The translations under genes were made by a program, and so were the position numbers. Shown here piece after piece: positions 10,325 to 20,982 of a stretch of 64,000 nt of DNA. Where the stretch lies: assembly GCF_000143415.4 (NCBI RefSeq), contig NW_003314296.1, forward strand, positions 911,645 to 975,644. Direction: 5' to 3'. The notes under the pieces were generated by a model, which was not told the origin of the DNA, ran no database searches, and saw only the letters and a program-made list of their open reading frames with translations. Each line of letters starts with the position of its first letter. Within the stretch, counting starts at the first letter, position 1. This DNA comes from Selaginella moellendorffii. Lineage: Eukaryota; Streptophyta; Lycopodiopsida; Selaginellales; Selaginellaceae.

Positions 10325-12334
10325 ATGGTGCTCCACACCGCGGTGATGCTCCGCCTCGCCCACGTGCCAAGGGCGGCACCGATTCTTTCACACCATTCCT
10401 TCCCTAGGATGTGTTGCGCTCGGATCCGCTGACAATGCTTGCTTCGATGCTCCTCCAGCGGGCACACGGCATTCCCTCCGCGGCGATCTCCACCATAGCT
10501 CCTGTCCGGATTGGAGATCTAGAGCCGGAATCGCGCGCGGTGGGGCGTGTTCTTCATGGATTTCTGGCCGCGGACGCGCTCATGATCGACGGCAGCGTCC
10601 AGGTACTCACAATGCTCGAGGATTCCAGCGGTGAATCGGTGCTGCTCGCGATCAAGCATCCGGTGGTGAGCAATGCCTCGGAGGTGGAGGTCCGGGCGAA
10701 ATTTCCTCGGGGGTCAAGGAGCCGACGCTGGTGCGGCCGCTGGACGATATGGGCGCGATCACGGCGATGGTCTCGGGGTTTCTCGGCGATTCAGGGCTGG
10801 ATCCGAGGTCCTACTGGTCCATCGCGCTTGACAATCCCGCGAACGTCGAGGTGCTCTCTTTCCTTGGCGAGGATTTCCTCCATGGACTTCAAGGTATGGG
10901 CCCCGCGAGGATCAGGATGGAAGGGAACAAGCTCTTCAAAGACGAGAGCTTTGAGGCTGCTGCTCAAGCCTATGGCTAGTGGCGCCGGCCAGGACGATCG
11001 CCAGAATCGGGTTCTAGCTCTCTCCAACCAAGCCGAGTGCTACCTCAAGCTGGGGTGATTTGAGGCTTGCGTCAGTGCTGCCAGTGCCGCTCTTGAGATG
11101 GATCCCAGCCATCTCAAGAGTGTGTATCGCAAGGCGTTGGTTTTGCTCAAGCTTCATCTCTACGACTGGTCGTGCCAGCTCTTGAGAGATTTCGCTGGGA
11201 CAGACCAAACCATCGACCAGCTATTCGAAAAGTCCCAGAAACTTGCCAGGCAAAGCCGGGACAGCAGCAGCGTCGCTCAGGAGATTTCCAACTCTTGTTG
11301 CCCGTGGAGCGATTCCAACAGCGAGACCAAAGCGCCAGAGCTTGCCGATTACGTTGGCCCGGTGTGAAGATGTGTGAAGACCCGGCTTGCGACCGAGACG
11401 CTGCTGCTCGGCTGCTTGAGATGGCCATGAAATCTCCACGGGTATACAAGCAGCTTCTCAGCCTCGTTTGCGAGGTGGCGGGCGACGAGCGAGAAGTCCC
11501 CGGCATGGAAACCTTCCGGCCGAACTGGACAACTGCCGAGGATTGGCCGATTTGCAGCACTGACAGCAGCGGCAGAGAAGCACTAGAAGGCATTGAAGTG
11601 AAGCGAACCTTTGAGATCGTCACCAAGGCATCCTACCATCCGAGCTCCTCGCGCGGCTTCGTCTACCTCGCAACATGGATCCTGCCGACCATTCCTGCGT
11701 TCCAAACGTCTGCAAAACGGACCTTGGAAAGGTGACCTGCTAGGTCGCGGCCCGAGATATCGATGCTGGAGAAGAGCTCGTTCTCTGCTACATCAATGGT
11801 GGCCATCCTTACAGGCGCAAGAGGCTGGGTTTCGCGTGCGACTGCAAGAAGTGCTACCTGGAGACGCTGCTGGACAAGGATCTCGCGGAGGTGAACGGCT
11901 ACTACAGGGACTTCGCCGAGGCAAACTTCGAGTTCAGGCTCAAGGGGGAGGCCGACCCGATCGAGATGGCGAAGACGCTGGAGACAGTTCTCGCGAGCAG
12001 GCTCAAGGACGAGGAGGAGCGACAGTGCTTGCGAGCGATTCACTGGTCGCTCTCCTTCTATTACCAGAGGCTGCAGAGTGGGGAGGCGGTGGTGGTGCCT
12101 GACGTCCCGGCGGCGGAGGTGGTGATGGAGGCCATGGAAAGGTTCACGACGGCCAGCGACGCAAATCTGGCATACATGATTTCTCTGGCGAAGTTTGCAC
12201 GGGACAAGGACGCGGCAAGGAGCGTGATGGAAAGAGCGTGGGAGAGCAGGCTTGGGAGACAGGAGGATCATCGCATTGTCGAGGCTTTTGTCGAGAGAGG
12301 TCTCGAGATTCTTGGAGCTTGGGGGTGGGCTTGA
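10325..12334 (+). pseudogene. TPR-SET (SMYD-like) methyltransferase, decayed copy 1
   Basis: The coding signal is clear but crosses frames. N-terminal part: DVLRSDPLTMLASMLLQRA and VLTMLEDSSGESVLLAI. TPR part: RMEGNKLFKDESFEAAAQAY and ALSNQAECYLKLG. SET part: HSCVPNVCKTDLGKVT, CYINGGHPYRRKRLGF and the post-SET Cys cluster CDCKKCYLETLLDKD. Compared with copy 2 it lacks about 107 bp encoding the SET-N segment (near 11380), has a deletion of about 11 bp removing the FIN of the FINHSC motif, and carries an in-frame TAG after KVTC. The family resembles plant TPR-containing SET proteins that methylate lysines. Here it lies in the spacer between the inverted-repeat arms. Translation to 12334 ends LEILGAWGWA. 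Confidence 0.82.
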
Positions 12335-12539
12335 GTTTCCCGTTTCTTCTTTTTCTTAATATGTTTAGGGAGGAGGTGAAAGTTTGGGATTTAAGGGGTT
12401 TTATGATGTTGTACCACAAATTTAAAGGCTTTGTGTGTTTAATTGTTTGGGCATATGGGGATTAAAAGAGAATTTAAGAATTTGTGAAGAGTGAATTTGT
12501 TATAAATAGCTAAACCTAAATAGGATTAAGCAAGAGTTG
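12335..12539. other. Spacer end between SET copy 1 and right arm
   Basis: Similarity to SET copy 2 stops just after TTCTTCTTTTTCTT (about 12360). The rest up to 12540 is AT-rich with no gene or repeat recognised. Confidence 0.5.
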
Positions 12540-12653
12540 TATAAAAAATATGCCATCCGAACAAGGCGGTAACGATACAAATCGAGGGATTGATATTTTG
12601 TTTCGTTTTCTTTCAAAATGCGCCATTGCACCCCTGGCTAAACATCCAGACTG

Positions 12654-12817
12654 TGAAGGACCACCTATTAGACGTGTGCCGTCAAGTGTTCAAGGGGAGC
12701 GTGAGATTCGCAACATACCACACAGGTCTAAATCCACAAGCTAAAGGTCGTTTCTCCAGTGGAGTGGCACTGGATGCTTGAAGCGGCAGCTCTTGAAAGT
12801 ACTACAACTCGGCTGTA
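12654..12817 (+). other. Right-arm-only segment flanked by CTGT
   Basis: In the left arm, CAGACTGTAAGTCTC is continuous. In the right arm about 165 bp separate CAGACTGT from AAGTCTC, ending in CGGCTGT. The frame reads VKDHLLDVCRQVFKGSVRFA with TYHTGLNPQAKGRFSSG and then a stop, which looks like a piece of real coding sequence. I do not recognise it. The pattern fits a deletion between short direct repeats in the left arm, or an insertion in the right. Confidence 0.4.
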
Positions 12818-13602
12818 AGTCTCACTCGTAATCTCTCGCGTTTTTATCACGTTGGAGCGCACTGTGCTTGCCCAACGTCCTCATCGTCAAGAAAGTAACA
12901 AGGTGGCGAATGGTCGCTGAAGATAAGATAGGCCTATAAACATGTAACTGCTTTGGGATAGATTTATGCGCTCAATCAAGCATGAAGTACTCTGTTTCAT
13001 GTCAGTCACCATTATACAAAGTGATTTTTCACGGCACAATTAAACCTATGGTTTTCAAAGCGTAAGAACGTTGTCAGCATTGCACTCCCTGGATGCTGTA
13101 TTGTGAAGTGCGGCGCCATGTTATAAATACTTCTTCTCAGTGAATCGACAAAGGTCTTGCATCCATAATTAGCCTAAATAGAAACACACATTAACAAAAG
13201 CTCTCCCTCACAAAAATAATAATAAGGTCTAATTTACATCATCCAGATGAACAGCATCCTCCTTTGTTGCTTGTCAGTTACAGAATATTTGATTTGGAGT
13301 AATTAGGCCTCACAATCAGGGAAACTATTGCAAGATACATATAGAATTAGTAATTCTATCCATCTTTTATATGAAGCAAATCAACTTTATAGAAACGCAT
13401 TAGAAGCTCCACATGCTAAACACATTAGTTATCAAGAAGGCGTTTGAAAAGGCTCTTGCCAAGGCGAGAGCGGAGCAACTTGCCAGGGATTGCAAATTCA
13501 TCCAGGTTACTGATCGATTTTGCGTTTAGGTGAGATCTGAGGTTTCAAGCTTCACTGCCACCTGGATGCAGATTGTCCAGGAAGATTCATTAAGGTTTTT
13601 GT

Positions 13603-13926
13603 ATGGAAAATGGTGGCGAAAAGGTTGTTCTCTTGTATATAAACCCTCTGACTCTCAAGGATTTTCAGGGAAATGGGTGCCGTCTTGGAAATCCGGAAGA
13701 TGTTCTTTGTGTTCCTGTTGGAGCTGATGAAGTTGTTGGCGATCGTGTCAGTGTTTCTCTTGCAAATGTTGGGGAAAGGAGCCCGGACTGCATGGAATTT
13801 CTTCATGAAACTGTTCTTGATGATCGTGTTGGTGTTTCTCTTGCAATATTTTGGGAAAGAGGCCCTGATTGCATCGTTTTCCTTGATGAAACTCTTATAC
13901 AAGATCCTGATGTGATAATGATTTAA
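13603..13926 (+). CDS. Hypothetical ORF with internal repeat, right-arm copy
   Basis: 107 codons, partner of 9050-9370. It has the same two internal units (DRVSVSLANVGERSPDCMEF and DRVGVSLAIFWERGPDCIVF). About 110 bp upstream (13408-13530), a short frame reads AFEKALAKARAEQLARDCKF and ends FCV-stop; the left arm lacks about 40 bp of it. Together these may be exons of a degraded gene. Function unknown; a coding role is unproven. Confidence 0.25.
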   Translation: MENGGEKVVLLYINPLTLKDFQGNGCRLGNPEDVLCVPVGADEVVGDRVSVSLANVGERSPDCMEFLHETVLDDRVGVSLAIFWERGPDCIVFLDETLIQDPDVIMI

Positions 13927-14310
13927 ATCCTATAATAAAAAGTCCTAGAGCAATTCTGCATATTCAAGGGAGTAAGTTATATGTTGGCTCGCCATGTCCA
14001 GATGTGGTCGAGGATCCATCATAAATGTCAACTCACTCTATTCAGTGTTTCATTGTCTTTTTAACTTCTGATGCGGAAATGTTTAAGCTGTCTGGTTGCT
14101 GGAGAAGCTCCTCTAGCACCCGGATCAAGCTCCATTGAAACACCTCTGCAACTTTCAAGCGGATATGACCCTGCAGCTCCGGCATACTGATTCCCAGCCT
14201 GGAGATACGCGATGACGGGATCCTCGGAATTTCGCATTTGTCCTGTCTCTCGCTGTTGGGCATGGTGGTTATGGGGAATTTTTATGGATACATAGACTAC
14301 CGCCAACGTC

Positions 14311-14577
14311 TTGGTTGCTCTTGACCACCTTAAGCTCCCACTGCCACTGGCTTACATGAAACTTCTAGTGGAGTTTGCACGGGACAAGGACGCAGCATGG
14401 AGCGTGATCGAGCAAGAATGGGAGATCAAGCTTGGCAGACAGGAAGATCATCGTCCAGAGAGGTCTGGAAATCATCTCCAGGTGAGCAGGTGCTCATCGC
14501 AGGAGCTGCATCGCATTGCGATTCTTCAGTTTGAATTTAAGTTTTGCCAAAAAGAAAACTTGTGTAACTATTTTTGA
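14311..14577 (+). pseudogene. TPR-SET (SMYD-like) C-terminal fragment, right arm
   Basis: Mirror of 8484-8760. It reads YMKLLVEFARDKDAAWSVIE then EWEIKLGRQEDHRPERSG, the C-terminal end of the SET genes seen at 12334 and 26666, with an internal deletion after DHR. Its presence in both arms shows the fragment was captured before the arms were duplicated. Confidence 0.75.
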
Positions 14578-14601
14578 CTAATAAAAATATACTACGAAAT
14601 T

Positions 14602-17142
14602 CTACACTATCATTAGACCTTTATTTATTTTTCTGGAGAGAATCTCTTGGACTCTTGCAGCTTTCCCTCGCTCTCCTAGGACGCTGTAAACATTAGAAAG
14701 CAGCACATAAGGCCCAGCTTCGTCACATCCCGGCATCTCAATTATCAAATCACCAATGCTCGAGGCTCTAGTGAGATCGCCATGTATGCAACAGGCATTC
14801 AAGAGTGCCGTCCAGCTGCTAGAATCCGGCAAAAACGGCATGCACTTGATCAACTCCTGCGCAGATTCCAGCTTCCCAGATCGGCCCAGCAGATCGATCA
14901 AGCACCCAAAATGCTCGCAGATTGGATCAATCATGAAGTCCACTTGCATCGAGAGAAAGTAGCCTCGAGCGGCCTCCACAAGCCCCGCGTGGCTGCAAGC
15001 TGATATGGCGGCCACAAACGTCACGGCATCCGGTACGAAACCCTGCTGCTGCATGAGCCCAAAGCACGTCAAGGCTGACATGTTATGCCCATTCTGGGCA
15101 TATGCCGTTATCATGGCGCTCCAGGATACCATGCTCTTTGTGGGCATGCCATGAAAGATCCTGGTAGCCTCGGATATGTTGCCACATTTTCCGTAGACGT
15201 TCACAAGCCCAGTGGCGACGCTCACGTCGGAGAGGAATCCACTCTCGAGGATCATCGCGTGGAGAGCTCTCGTCTCTCGCAGCGATGAAATCCCTAAGAG
15301 GGCTTCCAGTGCACCAACAAAGGTGAAGTTATTCGCATGAAAGCCATCCAAGTTGAGAGTTCTGTAAAGCAGCCATGCGTCGCTGTAGTGGCCATTTTGG
15401 GCAAATGCGAGAATCATCGTGTTCCATGACACGATGTTCTTCTCTTGCATCTTGTCAAAGATACACTTTGCTTGCTCCAGCTTGAGAACCTGGGCATAGC
15501 CCAGCATCATTGTGTTGTTTGAGACAACATCCCGGTCTGGCATTGTCGAAAGCATCTTCTCGGCGTCATCTATGAGCCCGTTTTGGACGTTCATGGTTAT
15601 CATCAGGTTGAAAGAGACTGTATTTTTTTCCTTCATTTGTGAGAACATCCTCTTGGCTGCCTCAAGATGCCCGTTTTGAGTATACGCATAGAGCATAGAG
15701 TTGCATAGCATGACATCGTGTTGATCCGCATTGTCAAACACAAGTTTGGCGCTGTCCAGATTCTGGCACCTCGCAAACATTGCCACTAATGCGGTAGCAA
15801 TCGCAACTTGGTGTGTAAACTCCATTTCCTCGACAATTGAGAGGACCATTCTTCCCAGATCGGTGTTTCCGATGTTAGAACAGGCATCAATGACCGCAAG
15901 AAGTGTCACTCGGTTTGGACGAAGTCCCTCGACATCCATTCTCATCAGCAGCTTGATGGAATTCTCTCCACGCCCGTTTTGGGCATTTGCAAAGATGATG
16001 GTGTTCCAAGATATCAGATTCGGCAGCGGCATTCGATGGAACAAGTCCGTGGCTTCCTCCAAATCCCCTCTCTGGCCAAACGCCGCAATCAGCGTGTTCC
16101 ACGTAGAAGCGTTCTGCATGGGCATATAATCAAACATTACTCTTGCGTTATAGAGCTGTCCACCCTGCACAAAAGCCGCCAGCATCGCATTCCACGTAAC
16201 ATCGTTTCGTTGAGACGCCCGGTCGAATATTTCTCTCGCTTCTTCAAGATGCCCATTCTGGGCATATGCTGCAACCATTGTCGTCCACGACACGACATTC
16301 CTTTGCGGCATTTTGTCAAAGATCTCAGTGGCTTTCTCGAGCCGACCAAACTTCCCGTACATGCTAACGCAGGCAGTGGCCACGGAGACATGCGCCATGA
16401 GGCCCAAATCAACGACATCATCATGGAGCTGTCGCCCCGTCACCTGGCAGCCGACAGTGGAACAGCAATTTATGCTGCTGATGAATGTTATGTTGTCGGG
16501 CTGGAGGCCCTCCAAATCCATGTTTCTGAGCATCTCAAGGGCCTCGTAACAATACCCAGCTTGGGCATATGCTGTGATCATCGCGTTCCATGAAATCCTA
16601 TCCTTTTCGGGAATTTCATCGAAGATTTCTTTCGCTAGCGAGACTTCCCCGGTGGATGCATAAGAGGAAATCATTGCAGTCCACGACACATCTGTTCTTC
16701 CAGGCATCAGATCAAAGAGATTCCTTGCGTCGTAAAGATGCCGGTTTTGGGCAAGTGCGCCAAGCATGATGTTGTACGAGAAAACGTTCCTGGGACGAAT
16801 TCTCGCGAAGAGACTCCTTGCTTCGTCCAATCCACCGCAAGCGCCAAACATCCTCACGACTAGATTGTTGATGACCAGCTCTGAGTTGTATCGATCGCGT
16901 AGGATCAAGGCATGGATCCGCCGTGCCGCGGCGAGGCATCTGGCGGCGCTGCATTGAGCTAGGAGCGAGCTGTAGAGGGTGAAATCTCCTCGGACCTCGC
17001 GGCTCTCGAGCTGGTCGAGGGATTTTTGGAGCTGGGTCTTTGCGAGATCTGGCACCGATTGATCCTTGGAAGAGAGATGGATCCCGAGAGAAGGAAATCG
17101 TTGCTGCGGGTTTCTCTTCTTCGAGCCAAGAACAAGGATCAT
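14602..17142 (-). CDS. PLS-class PPR protein with truncated E domain (PPR B, 846 aa)
   Basis: A single open exon of 846 codons starting MILVLGSKKRNPQQRFPS. After about 45 residues without repeats come continuous PLS-type repeats to about residue 740, with recurring VSWTTMVAAYAQNGH and EEAREIFD signatures and L-type units such as LQPDNITFISSINCC. The end (FLPDSSSWTALLNACCIHGD to GKAARVQEILSRKINKG) is an E1-like motif that stops before the PG box, so there is no complete E2 or DYW domain. Such proteins bind organellar RNA; editing partners supply the deaminase when DYW is absent. No targeting program could be run. The gene is divergent from GST C with 111 bp between starts. It is the intact partner of the broken copy at 5721-8115. 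Confidence 0.92.
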   Translation of the reverse strand: MILVLGSKKRNPQQRFPSLGIHLSSKDQSVPDLAKTQLQKSLDQLESREVRGDFTLYSSLLAQCSAARCLAAARRIHALILRDRYNSELVINNLVVRMFGACGGLDEARSLFARIRPRNVFSYNIMLGALAQNRHLYDARNLFDLMPGRTDVSWTAMISSYASTGEVSLAKEIFDEIPEKDRISWNAMITAYAQAGYCYEALEMLRNMDLEGLQPDNITFISSINCCSTVGCQVTGRQLHDDVVDLGLMAHVSVATACVSMYGKFGRLEKATEIFDKMPQRNVVSWTTMVAAYAQNGHLEEAREIFDRASQRNDVTWNAMLAAFVQGGQLYNARVMFDYMPMQNASTWNTLIAAFGQRGDLEEATDLFHRMPLPNLISWNTIIFANAQNGRGENSIKLLMRMDVEGLRPNRVTLLAVIDACSNIGNTDLGRMVLSIVEEMEFTHQVAIATALVAMFARCQNLDSAKLVFDNADQHDVMLCNSMLYAYTQNGHLEAAKRMFSQMKEKNTVSFNLMITMNVQNGLIDDAEKMLSTMPDRDVVSNNTMMLGYAQVLKLEQAKCIFDKMQEKNIVSWNTMILAFAQNGHYSDAWLLYRTLNLDGFHANNFTFVGALEALLGISSLRETRALHAMILESGFLSDVSVATGLVNVYGKCGNISEATRIFHGMPTKSMVSWSAMITAYAQNGHNMSALTCFGLMQQQGFVPDAVTFVAAISACSHAGLVEAARGYFLSMQVDFMIDPICEHFGCLIDLLGRSGKLESAQELIKCMPFLPDSSSWTALLNACCIHGDLTRASSIGDLIIEMPGCDEAGPYVLLSNVYSVLGERGKAARVQEILSRKINKGLMIV

Positions 17143-17253
17143 TCAAAGGTTCCGTTGAAACTTTGACTCTAACACGTGGCAGTTTGACTGTGAGATGTGG
17201 ACTAAAAATCAAGGATTTAAGATGAACCCTAGCGGAAGAACAACACCGCGACT
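17143..17253. promoter_or_regulatory. Divergent PPR/GST promoter (right arm)
   Basis: A 111 bp intergenic region with ACACGTGGC (G-box) flanked by TTTGACT elements (W-box cores) and AACCCTAG near the GST start. Compared with 5600-5720 it lacks one G-box and has small indels, so the two cassette copies may be regulated differently. Confidence 0.5.
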
Positions 17254-18192
17254 ATGGCGATCCAGCTCTACAGCCTTGCCACTCCAAATGGCATTAAGGT
17301 ATTGATCACAGCCAAGGATTTTCTCTTGTTTGATCGGAGTTTGATCTAAACGATCAGGTGAGCATTGCGCTCGAAGAAATGGGGCTTGACTACGAGCCGC
17401 ACACAATTAACATCCGAAACAACGAGCAGTTCCATCCGGACTTCGTTGCCATCAATCCCAACTCCAAAATCCCCGCAATCGTCGATCCAAATGGCCCAGG
17501 TTTGCTGCTCTTTTGATCGCTTGTCTTTTCGATCTTTCTAATTTGGATTCGCTATCCAGATGGAAAACCCATGAATGTCTTCGAGAGTGGAGCGATTCTT
17601 CTCTATCTGGCGGAGAAGACGGGCAAGTTCATCTCGCAAGATCCCAGGCTCAAGTGGGAGACAATCCAGTGGGTCTTCTTCCAAATGGCAGGCGTTGGCC
17701 CAATGGCCGGCCAGGTTAGAGAAACTTGTGAATTCCTAGATTTCATGGATCATCGTTGTGTTCTTCGTTGATGCATGGGTTTTGTTCTTGGATCTTGGTG
17801 TTCTTGGTGTTCTTGGCCTTGTTTATCTTGTTTGGGATTTTGTTCTTCATGTTCTTGAGCTCTCATTTGTTTCTTTCTTTCGTTAGTTTGGGCACTTCTA
17901 CGTCTATGCCAAGGATAAGTGCGATCATCCATACCCCCTGGAGCGTTACTCCACCGAGGTGAAGCGCCTGATGGGAGTGCTGGAGAAGCGGCTTGATGGG
18001 CGAGAGTTTTTGATAGATGGCGGCTACTCCATCGCGGACATGGCCACTTTCCCATGGATCTACTGTATCGAGGTTTATTACAAGGGGGCGGAGGTCATAG
18101 GCCTCGAGAACTTCCCAAACGTCATGGCTTGGAAGGAGCGTTGCATGGAACGCCCGGCCACTGCCAAAGGTATGAAAGTGTGTAAGTTCTAA
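17254..18192 (+). CDS. Glutathione S-transferase, YfcG/Ure2-like (copy C)
   Basis: Four exons: 17254-17298, 17358-17499, 17560-17714 and 17887-18192. Phases join correctly to 215 aa. It begins MAIQLYSLATPNGIK; exon 2 carries EEMGLDYEPHT and NSKIPAIVDPNGP; exon 3 carries FESGAILLYLAEKTG and QWVFFQMAGVGPMAGQ; exon 4 starts FGHFYVYAKDKCDHPYPLER and ends AKGMKVCKF. Domain order and length fit the bacterial-like YfcG/Ure2 GST group. It is intact, almost identical to copy A, and closely similar to copy B (for example GIK/GMK and HTIN/HTFN). Cytosolic glutathione-dependent activity is expected from the family; the substrate cannot be read from sequence. Confidence 0.92.
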
Positions 18193-19071
18193 GTAGTGTG
18201 TAAAATATAACTAGAATAATTTAAAGGTGTTCTATGATAAGAATTTAATGACCCAAACCTAAAAGGAAATATAAGAAATCTCAAGCTAAGATCTATATGC
18301 TGTTCAAGCTAAGATTTTATCTATCTATATGCTGTTTTGATAGTCTTGTGGTGCCCAACTGGAAGCATGAGACTAATGGATCGAAAAATGCAAGTTGAAT
18401 TATCATTTTTGCATCAGTGGTGTCCTTGTTGTTGTGGTGATTCTGCTCACTGGCCTTGCCTTCTTCTTTTTTGCGGCCATTCAAGGTCTCTGATTATGGT
18501 TGCCTTATACATGTATTTGCCATCAGAACTCCATGCATTTCAGGTAATTGGCGAGGGATGAGGTTGTCTCCTTGATTGCGAGGTTTATATGTGTTTCCTG
18601 TCCTAGTTGATGTCTGGGGCAAGATTTGCACTTTGAGCCCTTACTTTTTACTGCTCACACCCTATTTAGCATGGAGCTCCACTGCATCAAGGATCCCACA
18701 TTACAAAATAAAGCTGGCTGCCCATAAACAAATGCGAAAAAGAAAAATAAAGTCTAATGGTATTTTGCTTCACACAAAGTAACCCATTTAGCTAAGAGAC
18801 ACAAAAAGGCAAATTACACCTAAAAAATCTATGCAATTTCCCTCTAGTCCCAGCTAAAGTGGTTGCCATTCAAATGTTCTAGCACAATTAAATCTAGTGA
18901 TCTATCTATAGTGCAAAGAGCTTGCAAACCAAATTGATCAAGACCTTTCAACTTGTCTCAGTTTTCAAATAAGATGATCAGACATAAAGCCCTAGATTCG
19001 TGTCCTGTCACATTTTTCTATTTCCCCACATGTCCAATAACAGTTTCAGATTCTCATTAGCAGATTTCTTT

Positions 19072-19075
<4 letters not shown>
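18193..19075. other. Flank of GST C, no gene recognised
   Basis: 18200-18340 resembles the reverse complement of the left-arm outer flank, and 18337-18620 resembles 1180-1405. The remainder to 19075 is AT-rich without a recognised gene. Confidence 0.5.
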
Positions 19076-19102
<27 letters not shown>

Positions 19103-19108
19103 AAATAT
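19075..19108. repeat. (AAAT)n microsatellite
   Basis: About eight tandem AAAT/AATA units at the left edge of the gypsy relic. It marks where the expected LTR of that element is missing. Confidence 0.85.
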
Positions 19109-19159
19109 ATTATAGAAAATTAAATATAAAATATTAATGGATATTTCTAAACTATTCAT

Positions 19160-20964
19160 AAGCTCTATAGGATTGGCCTGCTCGATGTCATGCCGAACCT
19201 CATAAACTTGTGGTCCAACTTGCTGCAACACCCGATACAGTCCTTTCCACTGTGCAATAAGCCCCTTAAATAAACCATGTACCGTAAGATGGGAAAAATA
19301 GACTATCCACTTTATACTCTGTTGGTGGACGATGATAAGAGTTATACCGCCATTGTTGTCCCACTTGTATGCGGCCTAAGTGTTTGGCAAATTCTGCTCG
19401 GACAAGTGGAAGAATGCTCATCAAATACTAATCCCCATGATCTAGCATCCACAACTCGTGGCAATTGCGAAGGTAAACCCAGCTCCGTTGGTAATATTGG
19501 ATCATGACCATATAAGAGTTTATATGGTGAAGGACCAACAGAACTCTGCACCCCTGTGATATATACATACCGAAGAGACGACAAATAACCATCCCAATCC
19601 GAATGCTGAAAGTTCACATACTTCATAATCATCCCCTTGAATGTTTGAACGAGCCGTTTCACCAGACCGTCTGATTATGGATGATAATCACTCGTGAAAG
19701 TGTGGCGTATCCCCAACCGAGACATCAAGACATGAAATGCCTTAGCCATAAATGCGGGATTATTATCCGAAAGAATTCGCTCTGGACAAGAATGCTGAAA
19801 CACCACTCGATTGAGGAGGAAGTATCTAACAGCAGTTGCAGAGGCACTAGCAAGAGCACCAACTTCCACCCAACGAGTCAAGTAGTCAGAAGCAATAATA
19901 ACATACTCATTGCCAGCAGTTGATTGTGGAAAATGTCCCATAAGATCAAACGTCACCAACTCAAATGGACGGGAAACTGCAATTGACTCCAACCGTCCTT
20001 CTGCAGCCTGAGGGGGAGTATTACGAGTTTGGCTCCAAACGCAGCTACGCACATACCGGATAATATCATGTCGCATCTCCGGCCAATAGAAAGACCTGCA
20101 CAACTTCTCGGTTATACGACAATGTCCCATATGCCCATCTAGAATAGGAGAATCATGGTAGGCATGGAGAAACCGTGGAATAAAGATAGAAGGCACCACC
20201 AGCCATAAATGATTATCAGGATCTGTCCACATAAAATAAAGAAAGCCATCTTCAAGGCGATATTGAGAATGTAAATGCCAGAAAGGCAAGTCATTAGCAA
20301 GTGATGCAGGATTCTCAAACCCATTTCGAAGCCTTCGAATCCATGGCTCAATCTTTTGAACCTCGCGAGCCTCATCAAGAGAAGGTAGATCTTGCTCTGC
20401 ACCTTGTGGACACTGAATGTCAAGTACAGCAACCGCCGACAGCACAGAATCCTGGTCTAGAAAATCCACAGAGGCTGGAACAACAAGCTCATCAGAAACA
20501 TGAGAAGAGAATGGAGAAGGAAGAGGAGATTGAGAAAGAGCATCAGCATCAGTCATAGAACTCCCTGGGCGATAAACAACATCAAAATTATATATCTGAA
20601 GCTTCAAAACCCATTGAGCAGTACGACTAACCAAGTTCTTCCACTTCAATAATGAAGTAACAACAACATGATCACCTTCAAGTAACGTTCGAGAACCATG
20701 TAGATATGCATGAAGTTTCTCAAAACCGCAAACTGCTGCTAAACACTCATTCTCTATCGTGGAGTAGTTCATTTCCGTTGGTTGTAATGTACGGTTTATA
20801 TACGCAATGGGATGGCATTGACCAGGCACACTCGAGCTCCCTTGCATCAACACACCTCCAAGGCCAATGTTAGAAGCATCGACGCGCAAAATAAAAGGTC
20901 GAGTGTAGTCAGGATATGCCAAAACCAGAGGAGTCGTCAACAGGTTTTTGAGATCCCCAAACAC
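19160..20964 (-). pseudogene. Gypsy RNase H and integrase region
   Basis: The longest frame (20964-19675) begins inside RNase H (FILRVDASNIGLGGVLMQG, then YSTIENECLAAV) and runs into integrase. The zinc-binding part has HDSPILDGHMGHCR and the Cys region SCVWSQT, where the second canonical Cys is replaced. The catalytic core shows VTFDLMGHFPQS and ILSDNNPAF. A stop interrupts it at about 19670; the frame 19662-19342 continues the core, and 19240-19160 encodes the C-terminal VLQQVGPQVYEVRHDIEQ segment. It is not functional as read. Confidence 0.85.
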
Positions 20965-20982
20965 CCGCTCACAATCCAGAGA

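Larger units (their letters stand above)
12540..18358. repeat. Right arm of the large inverted repeat
   Basis: Reverse-complement partner of 4495-10165 (see that entry). It contains the intact PPR gene and complete GST copy C. Its outer flank (17404-18620) is also a direct duplicate of 1-1405, so three copies of this edge exist in the window. Confidence 0.9.

Noticed and set aside
19277-19507. Plus-strand ORFs across the gypsy element (19277-23436)
   Set aside because: Antisense to clear minus-strand gag-pol motifs.
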